From Marinomonas colpomeniae (GTDB lineage Bacteria > Pseudomonadota > Gammaproteobacteria > Pseudomonadales > Marinomonadaceae): 64,000 nucleotides of DNA. Location of the stretch: assembly GCF_014803385.1 (NCBI RefSeq), contig NZ_JACYFC010000002.1, positions 248,001 through 312,000 on the forward strand, written 5' to 3'. Below the pieces are notes generated by a model, which saw only the letters and a list, made by a program, of their open reading frames with translations, was not told the origin of the DNA and made no database searches. Positions 25,600 to 36,162 of the stretch are shown one piece after another. Within the stretch, counting starts at the first letter, position 1; each line of letters begins with the position of its first letter. A program made the position numbers and the translations under genes.

Positions 25600-27101
25600 T
25601 GGATCACTTGTTGAATGGCCTGATGACGGCTCTCAGTTTTGACATTTTACCTATTCTAATTTTTGGTGTTGTCGGCGGGATTATCCTCGGCGCAATGCCT
25701 GGTTTAACAGCAACAATGGGTGTAGCAATCTTGCTTCCATTCACATTTGGAATGGAATCTACAGCTGCTCTTGTAATGCTGATTGGTGTTTATATTGGTG
25801 GGATTTATGGTGGCTCTATTTCGGCCATTTTATTGAATACGCCGGGAACACCGGCCTCAGCCGCCAGTGTATTAGATGGCTATACCTTAACAAGAAATGG
25901 GCAAGCGGCCAGAGCACTTAGTATTTCAGCTATCTCCTCTTTTACAGGCGGATTTATTAGTACAGTGCTACTGATTGGATTTGCACCAGTACTTGCTAGC
26001 TTTGCCTTGAAGTTTAGTGCTCCAGAATACTTTGCCCTTGCGTTGTTCGGTCTTACGATCATTTCCACCATTTCTGGTGGCGATATCATGAAAGGCTTAT
26101 TAGCGGGTACAATTGGTCTTTTGATATCTGTTGTTGGTCTTGACCCTATTACTAGTGTTCCTCGTTTTACATTTGGCGTACAGGACTTATACAACGGCAT
26201 TAGCATCATTCCTGTATTAATTGGTTTGTTCGCTTTATCTGAAGCGCTGACTCAATTAGAAGGCGTTATATCTGATAAAAAGCAAAAACTAGATTCATTT
26301 AGTTTGAAAATGCTAAGTCGAAAAGACTTAAAAGAAATAGCGCCTACGGCCATTAAAAGTGGTGTGATCGGTACCGTTATAGGTAGTGTTCCAGGTGCCG
26401 GTGCTGATATTGCCGCCTTTGTTAGTTATAACGAAGCGAAGCGTGCGTCTAAAACACCTGAAGATTTTGGTAACGGCTCTATCAAAGGGTTGAGCGCGGC
26501 AGAAGCGGGTAATAATGGTGTAACAGGTGGTGCCTTAGTTCCTCTTCTTACACTCGGTGTTCCTGGTGATGCAGTAACTGCCGTCCTTCTTGGTGCTTTG
26601 ATAATTCAAGGTCTTGCTCCGGGCCCTTTATTGTTCACCTATAACCCTGATATCGTTTACGGTATTTTCAGTTCCATGTTAATCGCAAACATTGTGATGT
26701 TAGTAGTTGGGCTCTTAGGCATTCGTTTCTTTTGTAAGATCATTGAAATACCTAGAATTTTGATGATTCCAATTATCATGTTCTTATCGATTATTGGTGC
26801 ATACTCAATCAATAACTCTATGTTTGATGTAGGGATAGCGGCATTCTTTGGATTGTTAGGCTTTCTCTTTATTAAACTTAAAGTGCCTTTGTCGCCAATA
26901 TTGATTGCTATGATTCTTGGCCCAATGGCGGAAACAAATCTACGTAAAGCTCTTCTTCTTTCAGAGGGTTCTTGGTCGTTTCTATATGAAAGACCTATTA
27001 CTCTGGTTTTCTTAGGCTTAACAGCATTGTCTATCTATACGGCGATAAAGTTAAATCGAAAACAAAAAGCGGTTATTGCGGAAGTGGAAGCAGCCAAATA
27101 G
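25596..27101 (+). CDS. tctA: Tripartite tricarboxylate transporter large membrane subunit (TctA)
   Basis: A 501-residue polytopic permease. Typical TctA parts are GAMPGLTATMGVAILLPFTFG (near 34-54), YGGSISAILLNTPGTP (near 70-85) and a second repeat GSVPGAGADIAAF. With TctB it drives sodium- or proton-coupled uptake of the carboxylate bound by TctC. GGAGG lies 8 bases before the ATG. A strong terminator follows. Confidence 0.92.
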   Translation: MMDHLLNGLMTALSFDILPILIFGVVGGIILGAMPGLTATMGVAILLPFTFGMESTAALVMLIGVYIGGIYGGSISAILLNTPGTPASAASVLDGYTLTRNGQAARALSISAISSFTGGFISTVLLIGFAPVLASFALKFSAPEYFALALFGLTIISTISGGDIMKGLLAGTIGLLISVVGLDPITSVPRFTFGVQDLYNGISIIPVLIGLFALSEALTQLEGVISDKKQKLDSFSLKMLSRKDLKEIAPTAIKSGVIGTVIGSVPGAGADIAAFVSYNEAKRASKTPEDFGNGSIKGLSAAEAGNNGVTGGALVPLLTLGVPGDAVTAVLLGALIIQGLAPGPLLFTYNPDIVYGIFSSMLIANIVMLVVGLLGIRFFCKIIEIPRILMIPIIMFLSIIGAYSINNSMFDVGIAAFFGLLGFLFIKLKVPLSPILIAMILGPMAETNLRKALLLSEGSWSFLYERPITLVFLGLTALSIYTAIKLNRKQKAVIAEVEAAK

Positions 27102-27158
27102 TTTTGAGAAAGAACTAGAAATAGAGGTTTAACTACTAACAGTTTAAATCGCAGATAA

Positions 27159-27186
27159 GAAAACGCCCGATTGGGCGTTTTTTTTA
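27159..27186. terminator. Bidirectional terminator between tctA and dppF
   Basis: AAAACGCCC (27160-27168) pairs with GGGCGTTTT (27173-27181) and is followed by a T run; on the minus strand a T-rich tail also follows. Confidence 0.88.
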
Positions 27187-27216
27187 TATTTTTTAATGTA
27201 GGAAAAGAATCAACAT

Positions 27217-28236
27217 TTACGCTGCGCTTCCTGCAAGTGTTTCTATGCGATTTTCTTCTACTGCATGACAGGCAATTAGGTGACCTAGTTCTTGACCGTC
27301 TAAACGCAATGCTGGGGTTTCATTACGACAGCGATCATTCGCGTAGCTACAACGACCGTGAAAAGCACAACCAGACGGCGGATTAAGCGGTGATGGTAAT
27401 TCACCTTCTAATTTAATACGCGTACGGCGCTTCTCTGGTGACAGCTGAGGTGTACTCGATAACAAAGCCAAGGTGTAAGGGTGTTTTGGGTTCTCGAACA
27501 ATTGCTCACGAGTACCTTGCTCCACCACTTTACCGAGATACATCACCATCACGTCATCGGCGATGTGTTCTACCACAGATAAATCATGGGAGATGAATAC
27601 GTAGCTCAAGCCAAACTCTTCCTGCAAATCCATCATCAAGTTCAATACCTGTGCTTGAACTGAGACGTCGAGGGCTGAGACAGGCTCATCAGCGACGATG
27701 ACGTTTGGGTCAAGCATCAAGCCTCGGGCAATGGCAATACGCTGACGTTGTCCACCAGAGAACATATGCGGATAGCGATCATAATGTTCTGCCTTTAAGC
27801 CCACCTTCGACATAATCGTCAGCGCTTTTTCTTTGCGTTCTGCTTTTGACAATGTCGTGTTGATGATCAGAGGCTCTTCTAAAATTGCTCCAATCTTTTT
27901 GCGTGGGTTCAATGAACCGTAAGGGTTTTGGAAGATGATCTGAATCTTCTGACGTAATTTGGCTTGAGCATCTTTCGTTAAAGTTAGTAAGTCTTCACCT
28001 AGATGCGCCAAGCTTCCAGCTGTTGGTGTTTCAATCATAGTGAGCATGCGACCTAGGGTCGATTTACCACAACCAGACTCCCCTACAACAGCTAGTGTCT
28101 TGCCCTTTTCAAGGTTGAAACTAATCCCATCAACGGCTTTGACAACGGCATTGGGTTTAAACAAACCCTGTTTAACGTGGTAATGCTGTTTGAGGTTTTC
28201 CGCTTTTAAAATTAATTGGCTATCGGATTGATTCAT
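27217..28236 (-). CDS. dppF: Dipeptide ABC transporter ATP-binding protein
   Basis: 339 residues. Walker A is GESGCGKST, the signature is [14 protein letters not shown], and Walker B is [12 protein letters not shown]. The C-terminal oligo_HPY extension contains [14 protein letters not shown], whose clustered cysteines may hold a metal or Fe-S centre as reported for some Dpp ATPases. It powers import with DppD. The ATG at 28236 overlaps the dppD stop (ATGA). Confidence 0.92.
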   Translation of the reverse strand: MNQSDSQLILKAENLKQHYHVKQGLFKPNAVVKAVDGISFNLEKGKTLAVVGESGCGKSTLGRMLTMIETPTAGSLAHLGEDLLTLTKDAQAKLRQKIQIIFQNPYGSLNPRKKIGAILEEPLIINTTLSKAERKEKALTIMSKVGLKAEHYDRYPHMFSGGQRQRIAIARGLMLDPNVIVADEPVSALDVSVQAQVLNLMMDLQEEFGLSYVFISHDLSVVEHIADDVMVMYLGKVVEQGTREQLFENPKHPYTLALLSSTPQLSPEKRRTRIKLEGELPSPLNPPSGCAFHGRCSYANDRCRNETPALRLDGQELGHLIACHAVEENRIETLAGSAA

Positions 28237-29201
28237 GCGGCTGGTCTCCCTTCGCTGTCCAATGGCGTATGGCACTTCACTTGACGATGAATGTCGCCTT
28301 GGTTCGCTGGTTCTACTTTACGACAATGATCGGTCGCATAAGGACAACGCGGGCTTAATAAGCAGCCGAGGGGGCGATCATATTGACCAGGCACCACACC
28401 TGGAAGCGCTTCAAGTCGAGCCTTACCTGCGGCCGATTCTGGCAAAGAAGCCAGCAAAGCTTGTGTGTATGGGTGTTTTGGCGTACTAAACACTTCAGCT
28501 GCGGGGCCTGACTCTACAATTTGCCCTGCGTACATCACGATAACGCGATGAGCCACTTCCGCCACAAGAGCCAAATCGTGAGTGATCAGCACTAAGCCCA
28601 TTTGCTTCTGGCGTTGTAAATCAATCAGTAGATCAATGATCTGAGCTTGTATTGTCACGTCTAAAGCCGTTGTTGGCTCGTCTGCAATCAGTAGACGTGG
28701 ATTACACGCAATGGCGATAGAGATCATTATACGTTGGCTCATACCACCAGAAAGCTGATGCGGGTAGTTGTCCAAACGTGATTCTGGTGCAGGAATACCG
28801 ACTTGAGTCAGTAATTCAATGGCACGAGCTTTCAGTTCTTTTTTACTGCCGCCTTGGTGTGTTTTTAAGGCTTCAATTATTTGATAACCCACAGTAAAGC
28901 ATGGGTTTAAACTTGTCATTGGGTCTTGGAAGATCATTGCAATGTCGGAGCCTGTTAGCTTACGACGCTGCTTTTCTGGCATCGCTTGCAGATCTTGGTT
29001 GTCAAAAGATAAATTGTCTGCGGTCACTTTGCCGGGGAAATCGATTAATCCCATGATCGACAAAGAACTGACACTTTTTCCTGAGCCAGATTCGCCAACG
29101 ATACCAAGAACTTCACCTTCTTCGATCTTGTAACTGATGTTATCTACGGCACGAAAGTTGCCGAAGGTAACGCTTAAATTTTCCAACTGTAACAGGGACA
29201 T
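28233..29201 (-). CDS. dppD: Dipeptide ABC transporter ATP-binding protein
   Basis: 322 residues. Walker [10 protein letters not shown], signature [12 protein letters not shown], Walker [13 protein letters not shown]. The C-terminal oligo_HPY region has [14 protein letters not shown] plus a later Cys. It pairs with DppF as the heterodimeric ATPase of the dipeptide importer. It follows dppC by 11 bases. Confidence 0.92.
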   Translation of the reverse strand: MSLLQLENLSVTFGNFRAVDNISYKIEEGEVLGIVGESGSGKSVSSLSIMGLIDFPGKVTADNLSFDNQDLQAMPEKQRRKLTGSDIAMIFQDPMTSLNPCFTVGYQIIEALKTHQGGSKKELKARAIELLTQVGIPAPESRLDNYPHQLSGGMSQRIMISIAIACNPRLLIADEPTTALDVTIQAQIIDLLIDLQRQKQMGLVLITHDLALVAEVAHRVIVMYAGQIVESGPAAEVFSTPKHPYTQALLASLPESAAGKARLEALPGVVPGQYDRPLGCLLSPRCPYATDHCRKVEPANQGDIHRQVKCHTPLDSEGRPAA

Positions 29202-29212
29202 CTGAACCTCTC

Positions 29213-30139
29213 CTACTGTTTCAATTTAGGGTCAAGAGCGTCGCGTAAGCCATCGCCCATGAGGTTAAACGCCAATACCGTGATCAGTATGATCAAACCT
29301 GGGAAGGTCACAACCCACCATGCGCGTTGTACGAATTGCAAAGCGTTGGCCAACATAGATCCCCATTCCGGTGTTGGTGGTTGAGCACCTAACCCAAGGA
29401 AGCCAAGCGCAGCCATATCAAGAATGGCACTTGAAAAACCAAGTGTTGCTTGCACGATTAAGGGGGCTAAACAATTTGGCAGAATACACACAAACATAAG
29501 ACGTAACGGACTTGCGCCAATAACACGAGAGGATGTCACGTAATCACGAGACATCTCGGCCATGGTTGCCGCACGGGTTAATCGCACATAATGCGGTAAT
29601 GACACGATAGAAATGGCCAATGCCGCGTTCACAATGCTTGGCCCTAAAATCGCCACAATCGCAATCGCTAGCAACAAGCTTGGCATCGCCAACATAATAT
29701 CGACGATACGCATGATCGCGGTATCAATAAGACCTTTGAAATACCCAGCTACAAGGCCAAGTAAAATCCCCATAATCAAAGACGCCGTCACAGCCACAAT
29801 GCCAACGGCAATAGAGAGACGAGAGCCATAAATTAAGCGGGATAAAATGTCGCGGCCAACGTCGTCTGTGCCTAAGACAAAAGACCAGTTACCGCCTTCC
29901 AACCAGGCTGGTGGCAATAACAAAGCATCACGGTATTGATCAGACGGAGAATGGGGTGCAACAAAATTGGCAAAGATCGCCATAAAGAAAATCAATGCGA
30001 TAACAATTAGGCCACCTAAAGCGCCTTTGTTACTGCTGAAATAGTGCCAAAACTCTTGAAACGGTGTCATAGGAACAGGTGCCGATACTAGGCTGTTGTC
30101 CGTTGACGTTTTTGTCGTACTTGTAGTTTGAATGGTCAT
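29213..30139 (-). CDS. dppC: Dipeptide ABC transporter permease
   Basis: 308 residues with six membrane helices. It has the N-terminal OppC-N segment ([16 protein letters not shown]) and the coupling EAA-like loop near [17 protein letters not shown]. It forms the channel with DppB. The gene is 11 bases from dppB and 11 from dppD, in the standard dpp order. Confidence 0.92.
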   Translation of the reverse strand: MTIQTTSTTKTSTDNSLVSAPVPMTPFQEFWHYFSSNKGALGGLIVIALIFFMAIFANFVAPHSPSDQYRDALLLPPAWLEGGNWSFVLGTDDVGRDILSRLIYGSRLSIAVGIVAVTASLIMGILLGLVAGYFKGLIDTAIMRIVDIMLAMPSLLLAIAIVAILGPSIVNAALAISIVSLPHYVRLTRAATMAEMSRDYVTSSRVIGASPLRLMFVCILPNCLAPLIVQATLGFSSAILDMAALGFLGLGAQPPTPEWGSMLANALQFVQRAWWVVTFPGLIILITVLAFNLMGDGLRDALDPKLKQ

Positions 30140-30150
30140 AAAACGTCTCC

Positions 30151-31161
30151 TTATCGGCTATGTCGAATGCGTGGATTGATGATGCCGTAAGTGATATCCA
30201 CCATGAGATTCACAAAAATGATGATACAAGCCACAATTAAAATACCGCCTTGTACAACAGGGTAATCACGGCGACCAATGGACTCGATAAGCCATTTACC
30301 AACACCAGGCCAGGCAAAAACCGTTTCCGTTAGAATTGCGCCAGACAGCAAAATACCGACTTGCAAACCGATTACGGTAATTACAGGAATGAGGGCATTA
30401 CGTAACGCGTGAATCACAATGACGCGCCAAGGTGCAATGCCTTTTGCACGGGCGGTACGAATGTAATCTTCGCTCAAAACTTCCAACATGGAAGAGCGAG
30501 TCATACGGGCAATTACGGCCATAGGAATCGTACCGAGTACAATACTTGGCAAAATAAGATGCGAGACGGCTGAGGCAAATGCTCCCTCTTCATCAGATAA
30601 GAATGTGTCAATCAACATGAAGCCGGTGACATCGTCAATCCAATAGGTAACGTCGATCCGCCCAGAAACAGGCGTCCAACCAAGGTTGACGGAAAAGACC
30701 AGCATAAGCAGCAAAGCCCACCAAAAAACAGGCATGGAATAACCTGTCAGCGAAAATGTCATGACAGAATGATCAACAATGGTACCGCGCTTCACAGCGG
30801 CAAAAATTCCGGCGGGTAAACCAATCGAAATCGCGAAAATAACGGCACACAGAGCAAGCTCTATCGTTGCTGGAAATAAAGTTAAGAATTCGCTCATTAC
30901 AGGTTCTTTAGTAACGAGGGAGTTGCCTAAGTCACCCTGTAAAACACCCGTCACATAACGAAAATATTGGATGTACAGCGGCTGATCAAAACCCAATTGA
31001 GCGCTTAATTCAGCATGGCGCTCAGGACTGACGCCACGTTCACCGGCCATGACATCAATAGGGTCACCCGGGATCAAACGAATAAGGGTAAAGGTCAATA
31101 AAGTGATTCCGATAAAGGTCGGAATAACGAGACTTAAACGACGAAAAATAAATTGAAACAT
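30151..31161 (-). CDS. dppB: Dipeptide ABC transporter permease
   Basis: 336 residues with six membrane helices. The N-terminus FIFRRLSLVIPTFIGITLLTF and the GDPIDVMAGERGV loop are typical of DppB/OppB, and the EAA loop lies near RTARAKGIAPWRVIVIHALRN. It is 189 bases after dppA, with a hairpin in the gap. Confidence 0.92.
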   Translation of the reverse strand: MFQFIFRRLSLVIPTFIGITLLTFTLIRLIPGDPIDVMAGERGVSPERHAELSAQLGFDQPLYIQYFRYVTGVLQGDLGNSLVTKEPVMSEFLTLFPATIELALCAVIFAISIGLPAGIFAAVKRGTIVDHSVMTFSLTGYSMPVFWWALLLMLVFSVNLGWTPVSGRIDVTYWIDDVTGFMLIDTFLSDEEGAFASAVSHLILPSIVLGTIPMAVIARMTRSSMLEVLSEDYIRTARAKGIAPWRVIVIHALRNALIPVITVIGLQVGILLSGAILTETVFAWPGVGKWLIESIGRRDYPVVQGGILIVACIIIFVNLMVDITYGIINPRIRHSR

Positions 31162-31276
31162 AAAGGACTGATTCTCTTACCATGTTATAGGAGCGCATCA
31201 CTTCGATTTGAAGAGCTATTTTATTTGAATAGCCGTTTGATTTGATTAGGTGTTTAACCAGATCCGCTCTATGAAC

Positions 31277-31312
31277 AAAATGCCTACTCACGTCCTAGCG
31301 AGCAGGCATTTT
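31277..31312 (-). terminator. Hairpin between dppA and dppB
   Basis: AAAATGCCTACTC (31277-31289) and GAGCAGGCATTTT (31300-31312) pair with one mismatch. On the minus strand it ends in ATTTTG. It probably lowers dppBCDF transcription relative to dppA. Confidence 0.75.
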
Positions 31313-31350
31313 ATAAGTTGTCCAATTAAGGACGGCTTTCTAAACGTTTT

Positions 31351-32943
31351 TTATTTACTAACGTTGTAGAAGAAGTGACCACCAAGTGGGTCTACTTTAT
31401 AGCCTTTTACTTCTTTACGGATTGGCTCGTAAACAACAGAGTGAGCAATCGTGATCCAAGGTGCTTCACGTTTGAAGACAACTTGAGATTCTTCATACAA
31501 CTTAGTACGTTCTGCTTTATCTGCAGTACGTTTTGCACCTAGCAATAAGTTGTTGAATTCTTCGTTACACCATTGTGCACGGTTAGAACCGCCTACGCCT
31601 TCACAACCAAGCAATACGTATAGGAAGTTATCTGGATCACCATTATCACCAGTCCAACCTAGTAGAACCGTATCGTGCTCACCTTTCTTAGAACGATCTA
31701 GGTATTCACCCCATTCGTAAGAAACTATCTCTGCTTTAACGCCAATTTTTGACCAATCTTCTTGCATAACTTCTGCCATACGGCGTGCATTTGGATTGTA
31801 TGGACGTTGAACAGGCATTGCCCAAATATTGGTAGTAAAACCATCTGGATATCCTGCTTCCGCTAACAATTTCTTCGCTTTTACAGGATCGTATTGGTAA
31901 TCCACAACTTTGTTGTTGTAAGACCACATTGTTGGTGGAATAGGGTTCTTAGCCACTTTACCTGCGCCTTGGAAAACCGTATCAATGATTGCGCTCTTAT
32001 CTGTCGCTAGGCTTAATGCTTGACGAACTCGAACATCATTAAATGGTTTTTTCTGAGTGTTAAACGCTAAGTAACCAACGTTTAAACCTTCTTGGCTTAG
32101 CAAGTTAATGTTTGGATCCGCTTCCATTTGCTTAAGATCAGCTGGATTCGGGTAAGGCATAACATCACATTCGCCAGCTTTTAGTTTTGCATAACGAACA
32201 GACGCGTCTGGCGTGATAGAGAAAACAAGACGGTCAACTTTCGCTTTGCCTTTCCAGTAATTTTCAAACGCTGTGTAGCGAATCAAAGAATCTTTACGGT
32301 ACTGAACTTTTTGGAAAGGACCTGTGCCAACTGGATCACTGTCTAGCTTTTCAGGCGTGCCTGCTTTCATCAAAGCATCAGCTTGTTCTTTAGAGAAGAT
32401 AGACGCGAAGTCCATTGCCATATTGGCAACAAAAGGCGCTTCTTGTTGATTAAGAACAAACTTCACTGTGTAGTCGTCGATTCTTACGATGTCTTTAACC
32501 AGCGTATCCATACCCATCGCTGTGTAGTACTCGTAAGAGCCACCAGAAACCATGTGGTAAGGGTTGTTTTTGTTGCCTTGACGGTCAAATGAGAAAATTA
32601 CGTCATCAGCGTTAAAGTCACGCGTTGGTGTGAAATCTTTTGTTGAATGAAACTGTACGCCTTTGCGCAAATGGAAGGTGTATTCAAGACCGTCGCTTGA
32701 TACATCGTAGCTCTCAGCTAATCCTGCTTCCGTTTCCGTTGTACCTAGTTTGAATTCTAGCAAACGGTTGAACATGTTTTTTGATGAAGCATCAAATGTG
32801 GTGCCTGAAGTGTAAAGTGACGCGTTAAAACCTTCTGGACTACCTTCTGAACAGTAAACCAGTGTGGTTGCAGCGTGAGTAGACGTGCTGATTGCGCCAG
32901 CAGCCATAAGTGCAAGTGTTAGTGTGGCTAACCCTTTTTTCAT
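31351..32943 (-). CDS. dppA: Dipeptide ABC transporter substrate-binding protein
   Basis: 530 residues with a signal peptide (about 1-24, ending THA). The mature start TTLVYCSEGSPEGFNASLYT and long stretches such as SGGSYEYY, SITPDASVRYAKL and MPVQRPYNPNARRMAEVM closely follow E. coli DppA, so dipeptides (and possibly heme or 5-aminolevulinate, as in E. coli) are the likely ligands. It is the first gene of the operon. The 537-base upstream region would hold the promoter. Confidence 0.94.
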   Translation of the reverse strand: MKKGLATLTLALMAAGAISTSTHAATTLVYCSEGSPEGFNASLYTSGTTFDASSKNMFNRLLEFKLGTTETEAGLAESYDVSSDGLEYTFHLRKGVQFHSTKDFTPTRDFNADDVIFSFDRQGNKNNPYHMVSGGSYEYYTAMGMDTLVKDIVRIDDYTVKFVLNQQEAPFVANMAMDFASIFSKEQADALMKAGTPEKLDSDPVGTGPFQKVQYRKDSLIRYTAFENYWKGKAKVDRLVFSITPDASVRYAKLKAGECDVMPYPNPADLKQMEADPNINLLSQEGLNVGYLAFNTQKKPFNDVRVRQALSLATDKSAIIDTVFQGAGKVAKNPIPPTMWSYNNKVVDYQYDPVKAKKLLAEAGYPDGFTTNIWAMPVQRPYNPNARRMAEVMQEDWSKIGVKAEIVSYEWGEYLDRSKKGEHDTVLLGWTGDNGDPDNFLYVLLGCEGVGGSNRAQWCNEEFNNLLLGAKRTADKAERTKLYEESQVVFKREAPWITIAHSVVYEPIRKEVKGYKVDPLGGHFFYNVSK

Positions 32944-33480
32944 TGTAACTCTCCATTAGTGTAATTATATGCGTATTAAGCAGGTTGGAAGTCGAATCAA
33001 TGCATTCGTTACTTTTGTGATTTTTTAGAAAGGCGAAGTCAATTTTCTTTCGTTCTTCAGAAACAAACTTCATTCAAACTCCTGTTTAAATGAAGTTGCT
33101 CTGCCTCATCCTTGAGCCCCCTTTGCTATTAATAACAATGCTGAATAAACAACATCATTAAAAAACAGCGTATTTGAAGATTACTCAAATGGCATTAAAT
33201 GACCAATCGAAATAATGATATGGCCTATGCGTGTAATGAATACAGAATTTGTATAACGAGTGAAAGGCTCTAGATCTAAAGGTTTAGAGAAAAGCAAAGC
33301 GTAAGAAATGTGGAGGTAAAAAGAGAAAATTATTTTTCAAAATACTTTTTCAGAGTGGATATTCGGTAAATTAGTCAGCCTATTTCCGATGAATTTTTTT
33401 ATGATTTTAAGTTTGATAGGTGTTGAGGGTGAAAGCCACCGACTGCTGGGAGTCAACCGATGGCTTTCAAATGACGCTTT
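32944..33480. other. Promoter region of dppA and 3' region of the dehydrogenase gene
   Basis: No gene is seen. GAAAGCCA (33431-33438) and TGGCTTTC (33461-33468) form a long-armed hairpin just after the dehydrogenase stop codon, without a T run on the minus strand. The rest is AT-rich and would include the dppA promoter. Confidence 0.5.
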
Positions 33481-34350
33481 TTACTTTTTTTTATCTGATG
33501 CTTTTATTAACACAGAAGTGTCTTGGCGACCCCGTCCTTCAGCCATAAGATCTTGATAGTTTTGATCGACTGTTTGAGTGAGAGGTAACGAGACCCCCAT
33601 TTTTTTAGCTTGTGATAAGCAGAGTCCTAAGTCCTTATGCATCCACTCAATGGCAAAACCAAAATCGAATTCATCTTTCGCCATTGTTTCGCCGCGATTC
33701 TCTAACTGCCAAGAACCTGCCGCGCCATGTTTTAGCGTATCAACCAAGGTTGCAATATCTAGGTTTGCCTTTTGAGCAAAACGAATTCCTTCAGATAAAC
33801 CAGATAGCACTCCACCAATCAGAATTTGATTAACCATTTTGGCTATTTGTCCATTACCAACAGGCCCCATTAATGACGTTGCTTTGGAATAGCAGTTAAG
33901 AACAGACTGAGCTTTGTCTAAATCGCTTTGGTTACCGCCAATCATAACGGTTAAAACGCCATTCACAGCTCCAGCTTGACCACCAGAAACTGGTGCATCC
34001 ATAAAGAAGAAACCACGTTCTTGAGCGATTTGATGAAGTTCTTCAGCGACTTCTGCCGATGCTGTCGTGTGATCAATAAATAATGTACCGGCTTTAGCAT
34101 TTTGAAAAGCACCATCGGTACCAAGATATACGGCACGTAAATCATCGTCATTACCGACGCAGGTTAAAACAATGTCAGCATCTTGAGCGGCGAGTGCAGG
34201 GGATTCTGCATACGTTCCTGAGTATTCTGCAACCCAGTTTTGTGCCTTTAAAGTGGAGCGGTTATATACAACAACAGCGTGACCCGCTTTGCTTACATGT
34301 CCTGCCATTGGATAACCCATTGTGCCCAGCCCGATGAAACTTACTTTCAT
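33481..34350 (-). CDS. Beta-hydroxyacid dehydrogenase (HIBADH / tartronate semialdehyde reductase family)
   Basis: 289 residues. The Rossmann motif is FIGLGTMGYPMAGH (5-18), the substrate loop is DAPVSGG (118-124), and the catalytic lysine is Lys171 in GQIAKMVNQ. It oxidises or reduces a 3-hydroxyacid such as 3-hydroxyisobutyrate, or tartronate semialdehyde, with NAD(P). The substrate cannot be read from sequence alone. It is not in an operon with pathway genes. The gene starts at the ATG at 34350. Confidence 0.88.
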   Translation of the reverse strand: MKVSFIGLGTMGYPMAGHVSKAGHAVVVYNRSTLKAQNWVAEYSGTYAESPALAAQDADIVLTCVGNDDDLRAVYLGTDGAFQNAKAGTLFIDHTTASAEVAEELHQIAQERGFFFMDAPVSGGQAGAVNGVLTVMIGGNQSDLDKAQSVLNCYSKATSLMGPVGNGQIAKMVNQILIGGVLSGLSEGIRFAQKANLDIATLVDTLKHGAAGSWQLENRGETMAKDEFDFGFAIEWMHKDLGLCLSQAKKMGVSLPLTQTVDQNYQDLMAEGRGRQDTSVLIKASDKKK

Positions 34351-35269
34351 GGTTTTTACTCCCGTCGTTATTTATTCAGTATGGGTTAATCATACTGATT
34401 GCTTTATTAATTACGATATACAAAAAGTAAGAAAATAGAGCATACAGAGGCTTATTTTGAGTAAATATGTCGACTTTATAGGTATTTACCGCAATACAGT
34501 GAAGGTGTTATCTGTTGAGATTTTCTGTGGATAACTATGTGTAAGAAAAATTGGACGGGTGATTATTTCGTAGTAATGCAAGTTTTTGTAGGTAATCGTG
34601 CATATTTCGTACAAATTTGACCTTTTATCTTTGTACTGCAATTTCTTAAGTATTTTGTCAAGAGTGGAAAAACAATTAATACTATAAATAGCGCTTTCGA
34701 ATAGACAATAATTGGGGGCGATCTATGCTTTAATAATTTCTATATTAGAATGTTTAAATATATAAATATCATGTAAAACAATTAGTTATTTTTATTTTTA
34801 GTTTATTTCAATATTCCAAGTCACCCGTTAACTGATGATTTTGTTATTCATCTAAATGTACATTATTTGCTTTGATTGGCGACAAAACGTTCTCAGAAAT
34901 GAGAGAAAGGTATTTGTTGTTAATAGTCGTATTTTGGCAGCGTGGTTGAAAATATTGAGGTTTTTCAACGGTTATGTTGACGCTAATTGTCAAAAGAGCT
35001 CGTTGGGGATAAAAAAATTGACTTGTGATCTCAGCAAGAGACGAAATAGCAAAATTGAGATTTTTCTGCATTTCTTATCTCTCAGCCCGTTTATCTATGT
35101 TTTTTGTTGCATTGAATGTCCCAACATTGAAAGATTTCCTCAAATTGTTAACCGCTAGCCTCAAGATTCAAATATCAGCTTTCTGTACGGCTTATGGATT
35201 AGCTAAGTTGTTTCTATCCGCTGGAAATGAGTCATTTCATAAGATGTAGTGAATGTAATGGGGCCTTTA
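34351..35269. other. 919-base AT-rich region without a supported gene
   Basis: Three short frames (34844-35071 minus, 34856-35158 plus, 35025-35249 plus) overlap each other and resemble nothing I know. A perfect lone DnaA-type 9-mer TGTGGATAA lies at 34526-34534. The stretch could be a decayed gene or a recombination scar. Nothing else can be supported. Confidence 0.5.
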
Positions 35270-36019
35270 TTAATAGAGAGTTTCAACTCCCTGATAGTTG
35301 AGGATGCTTAATAACGATTGAGTAGGTTTTCTGTCTGTAATAACACAATCATAGTCGCTGATTTTCCCCCATAAACAACGAGATTCGGTTTCGAACTTTG
35401 TACTATCAATAACTAATATACGATAATGACAATGATCGATTAAGGCTTCTCTTGCCATAACTTCTTCATCTGTAAAATCGAATAAGTGACCTTGTTTATT
35501 ACTAGCAGCAACAGAGAAAATACCAATATCAGCTCGATAACGTTGGAAAAATCGCATGGCATCTCCACCAATGATATCTTGGTCTCGCATTCGTACTTTA
35601 CCTCCTGAAATTGTCAGTTCACAATCTGGATGCTCGCATAAATTTCGAGCAGCATGCAGGTTGGTAGTCATTACTTGTAAACCTTGGAAGGCGCTTAGTT
35701 GACTGGCTACCTCAGCCACGCTTGAGCCACTACCAAGAAAAATAGATTGATAGTCTGCTATTTTGCTAACGCACAAATCTGCAATACGTTTCTTTCCCTC
35801 CGCATTACGAATTCGCCTTTGGTCAAAGCTGATATTTTCCCTATGAGGGAAAGGAATGACTTCGCCATGACTGCGTAACAGCAAGCCTTTTTCAGCTAAT
35901 AGTCGAATGTCTGAACGAATGGTTTGTACTGATACCGAAAACTGATCGGCAACGGCTTGTAGCGTTTGTCGTCCTTGCTCATTAACCCATTGAATAATTT
36001 CGTGATGGCGTTGATTCAT
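35270..36019 (-). CDS. DeoR/GlpR family transcriptional regulator
   Basis: 249 residues. The N-terminal DeoR-type helix-turn-helix (about 5-56; LQAVADQFSVSVQTIRSDI) is followed by the sugar-phosphate-isomerase-like sensor domain with GSGSSVAEVA (about 95-104), MTTNLHAA and ISGGKVR. Regulators of this class usually sense a phosphorylated sugar or related phospho-metabolite. It is divergent, across 143 bases with repeated ACGAAA boxes, from an importer-phosphatase operon, so it is the likely local regulator. Confidence 0.9.
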   Translation of the reverse strand: MNQRHHEIIQWVNEQGRQTLQAVADQFSVSVQTIRSDIRLLAEKGLLLRSHGEVIPFPHRENISFDQRRIRNAEGKKRIADLCVSKIADYQSIFLGSGSSVAEVASQLSAFQGLQVMTTNLHAARNLCEHPDCELTISGGKVRMRDQDIIGGDAMRFFQRYRADIGIFSVAASNKQGHLFDFTDEEVMAREALIDHCHYRILVIDSTKFETESRCLWGKISDYDCVITDRKPTQSLLSILNYQGVETLY

Positions 36020-36056
36020 CGCTCAATCCTTTTTTAATTATGTTTTTCAAAGTCGA

Positions 36057-36110
36057 TTTTCGAAACGAAAGTAAGTCATCGTCAAACGAAAATATTTTGT
36101 CACTATAGTG
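36057..36110. promoter_or_regulatory. Candidate DeoR operator region
   Basis: TTTCG-AAA-CGAAA (36058-36070) is an inverted repeat. ACGAAA recurs 21 bases later (36086-36091), next to the palindrome AAAATATTTT (36089-36098); CACTATAGTG (36101-36110) is another perfect palindrome. All lie in the shared divergent promoter. Confidence 0.45.
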
Positions 36111-36162
36111 TCAAATTGTGTCGGTATTGTTGCAGCTCACTTATCAAAAAGAGAGTTTCCCA

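Noticed and set aside
33431..33468. Strong terminator after the hydroxyacid dehydrogenase gene
   Set aside because: The arms pair well but no T run follows on the coding strand, so I only mention it in the gap entry.
34526..34534. Replication origin, from a perfect DnaA-type 9-mer
   Set aside because: A single box, no cluster, no AT-rich unwinding repeats and no dnaA, gidA or parAB nearby. A one-mismatch copy near 23874 is also alone.
34844..35249. Small overlapping reading frames in the gene-poor stretch
   Set aside because: They overlap on both strands, lack convincing ribosome sites and resemble no family.
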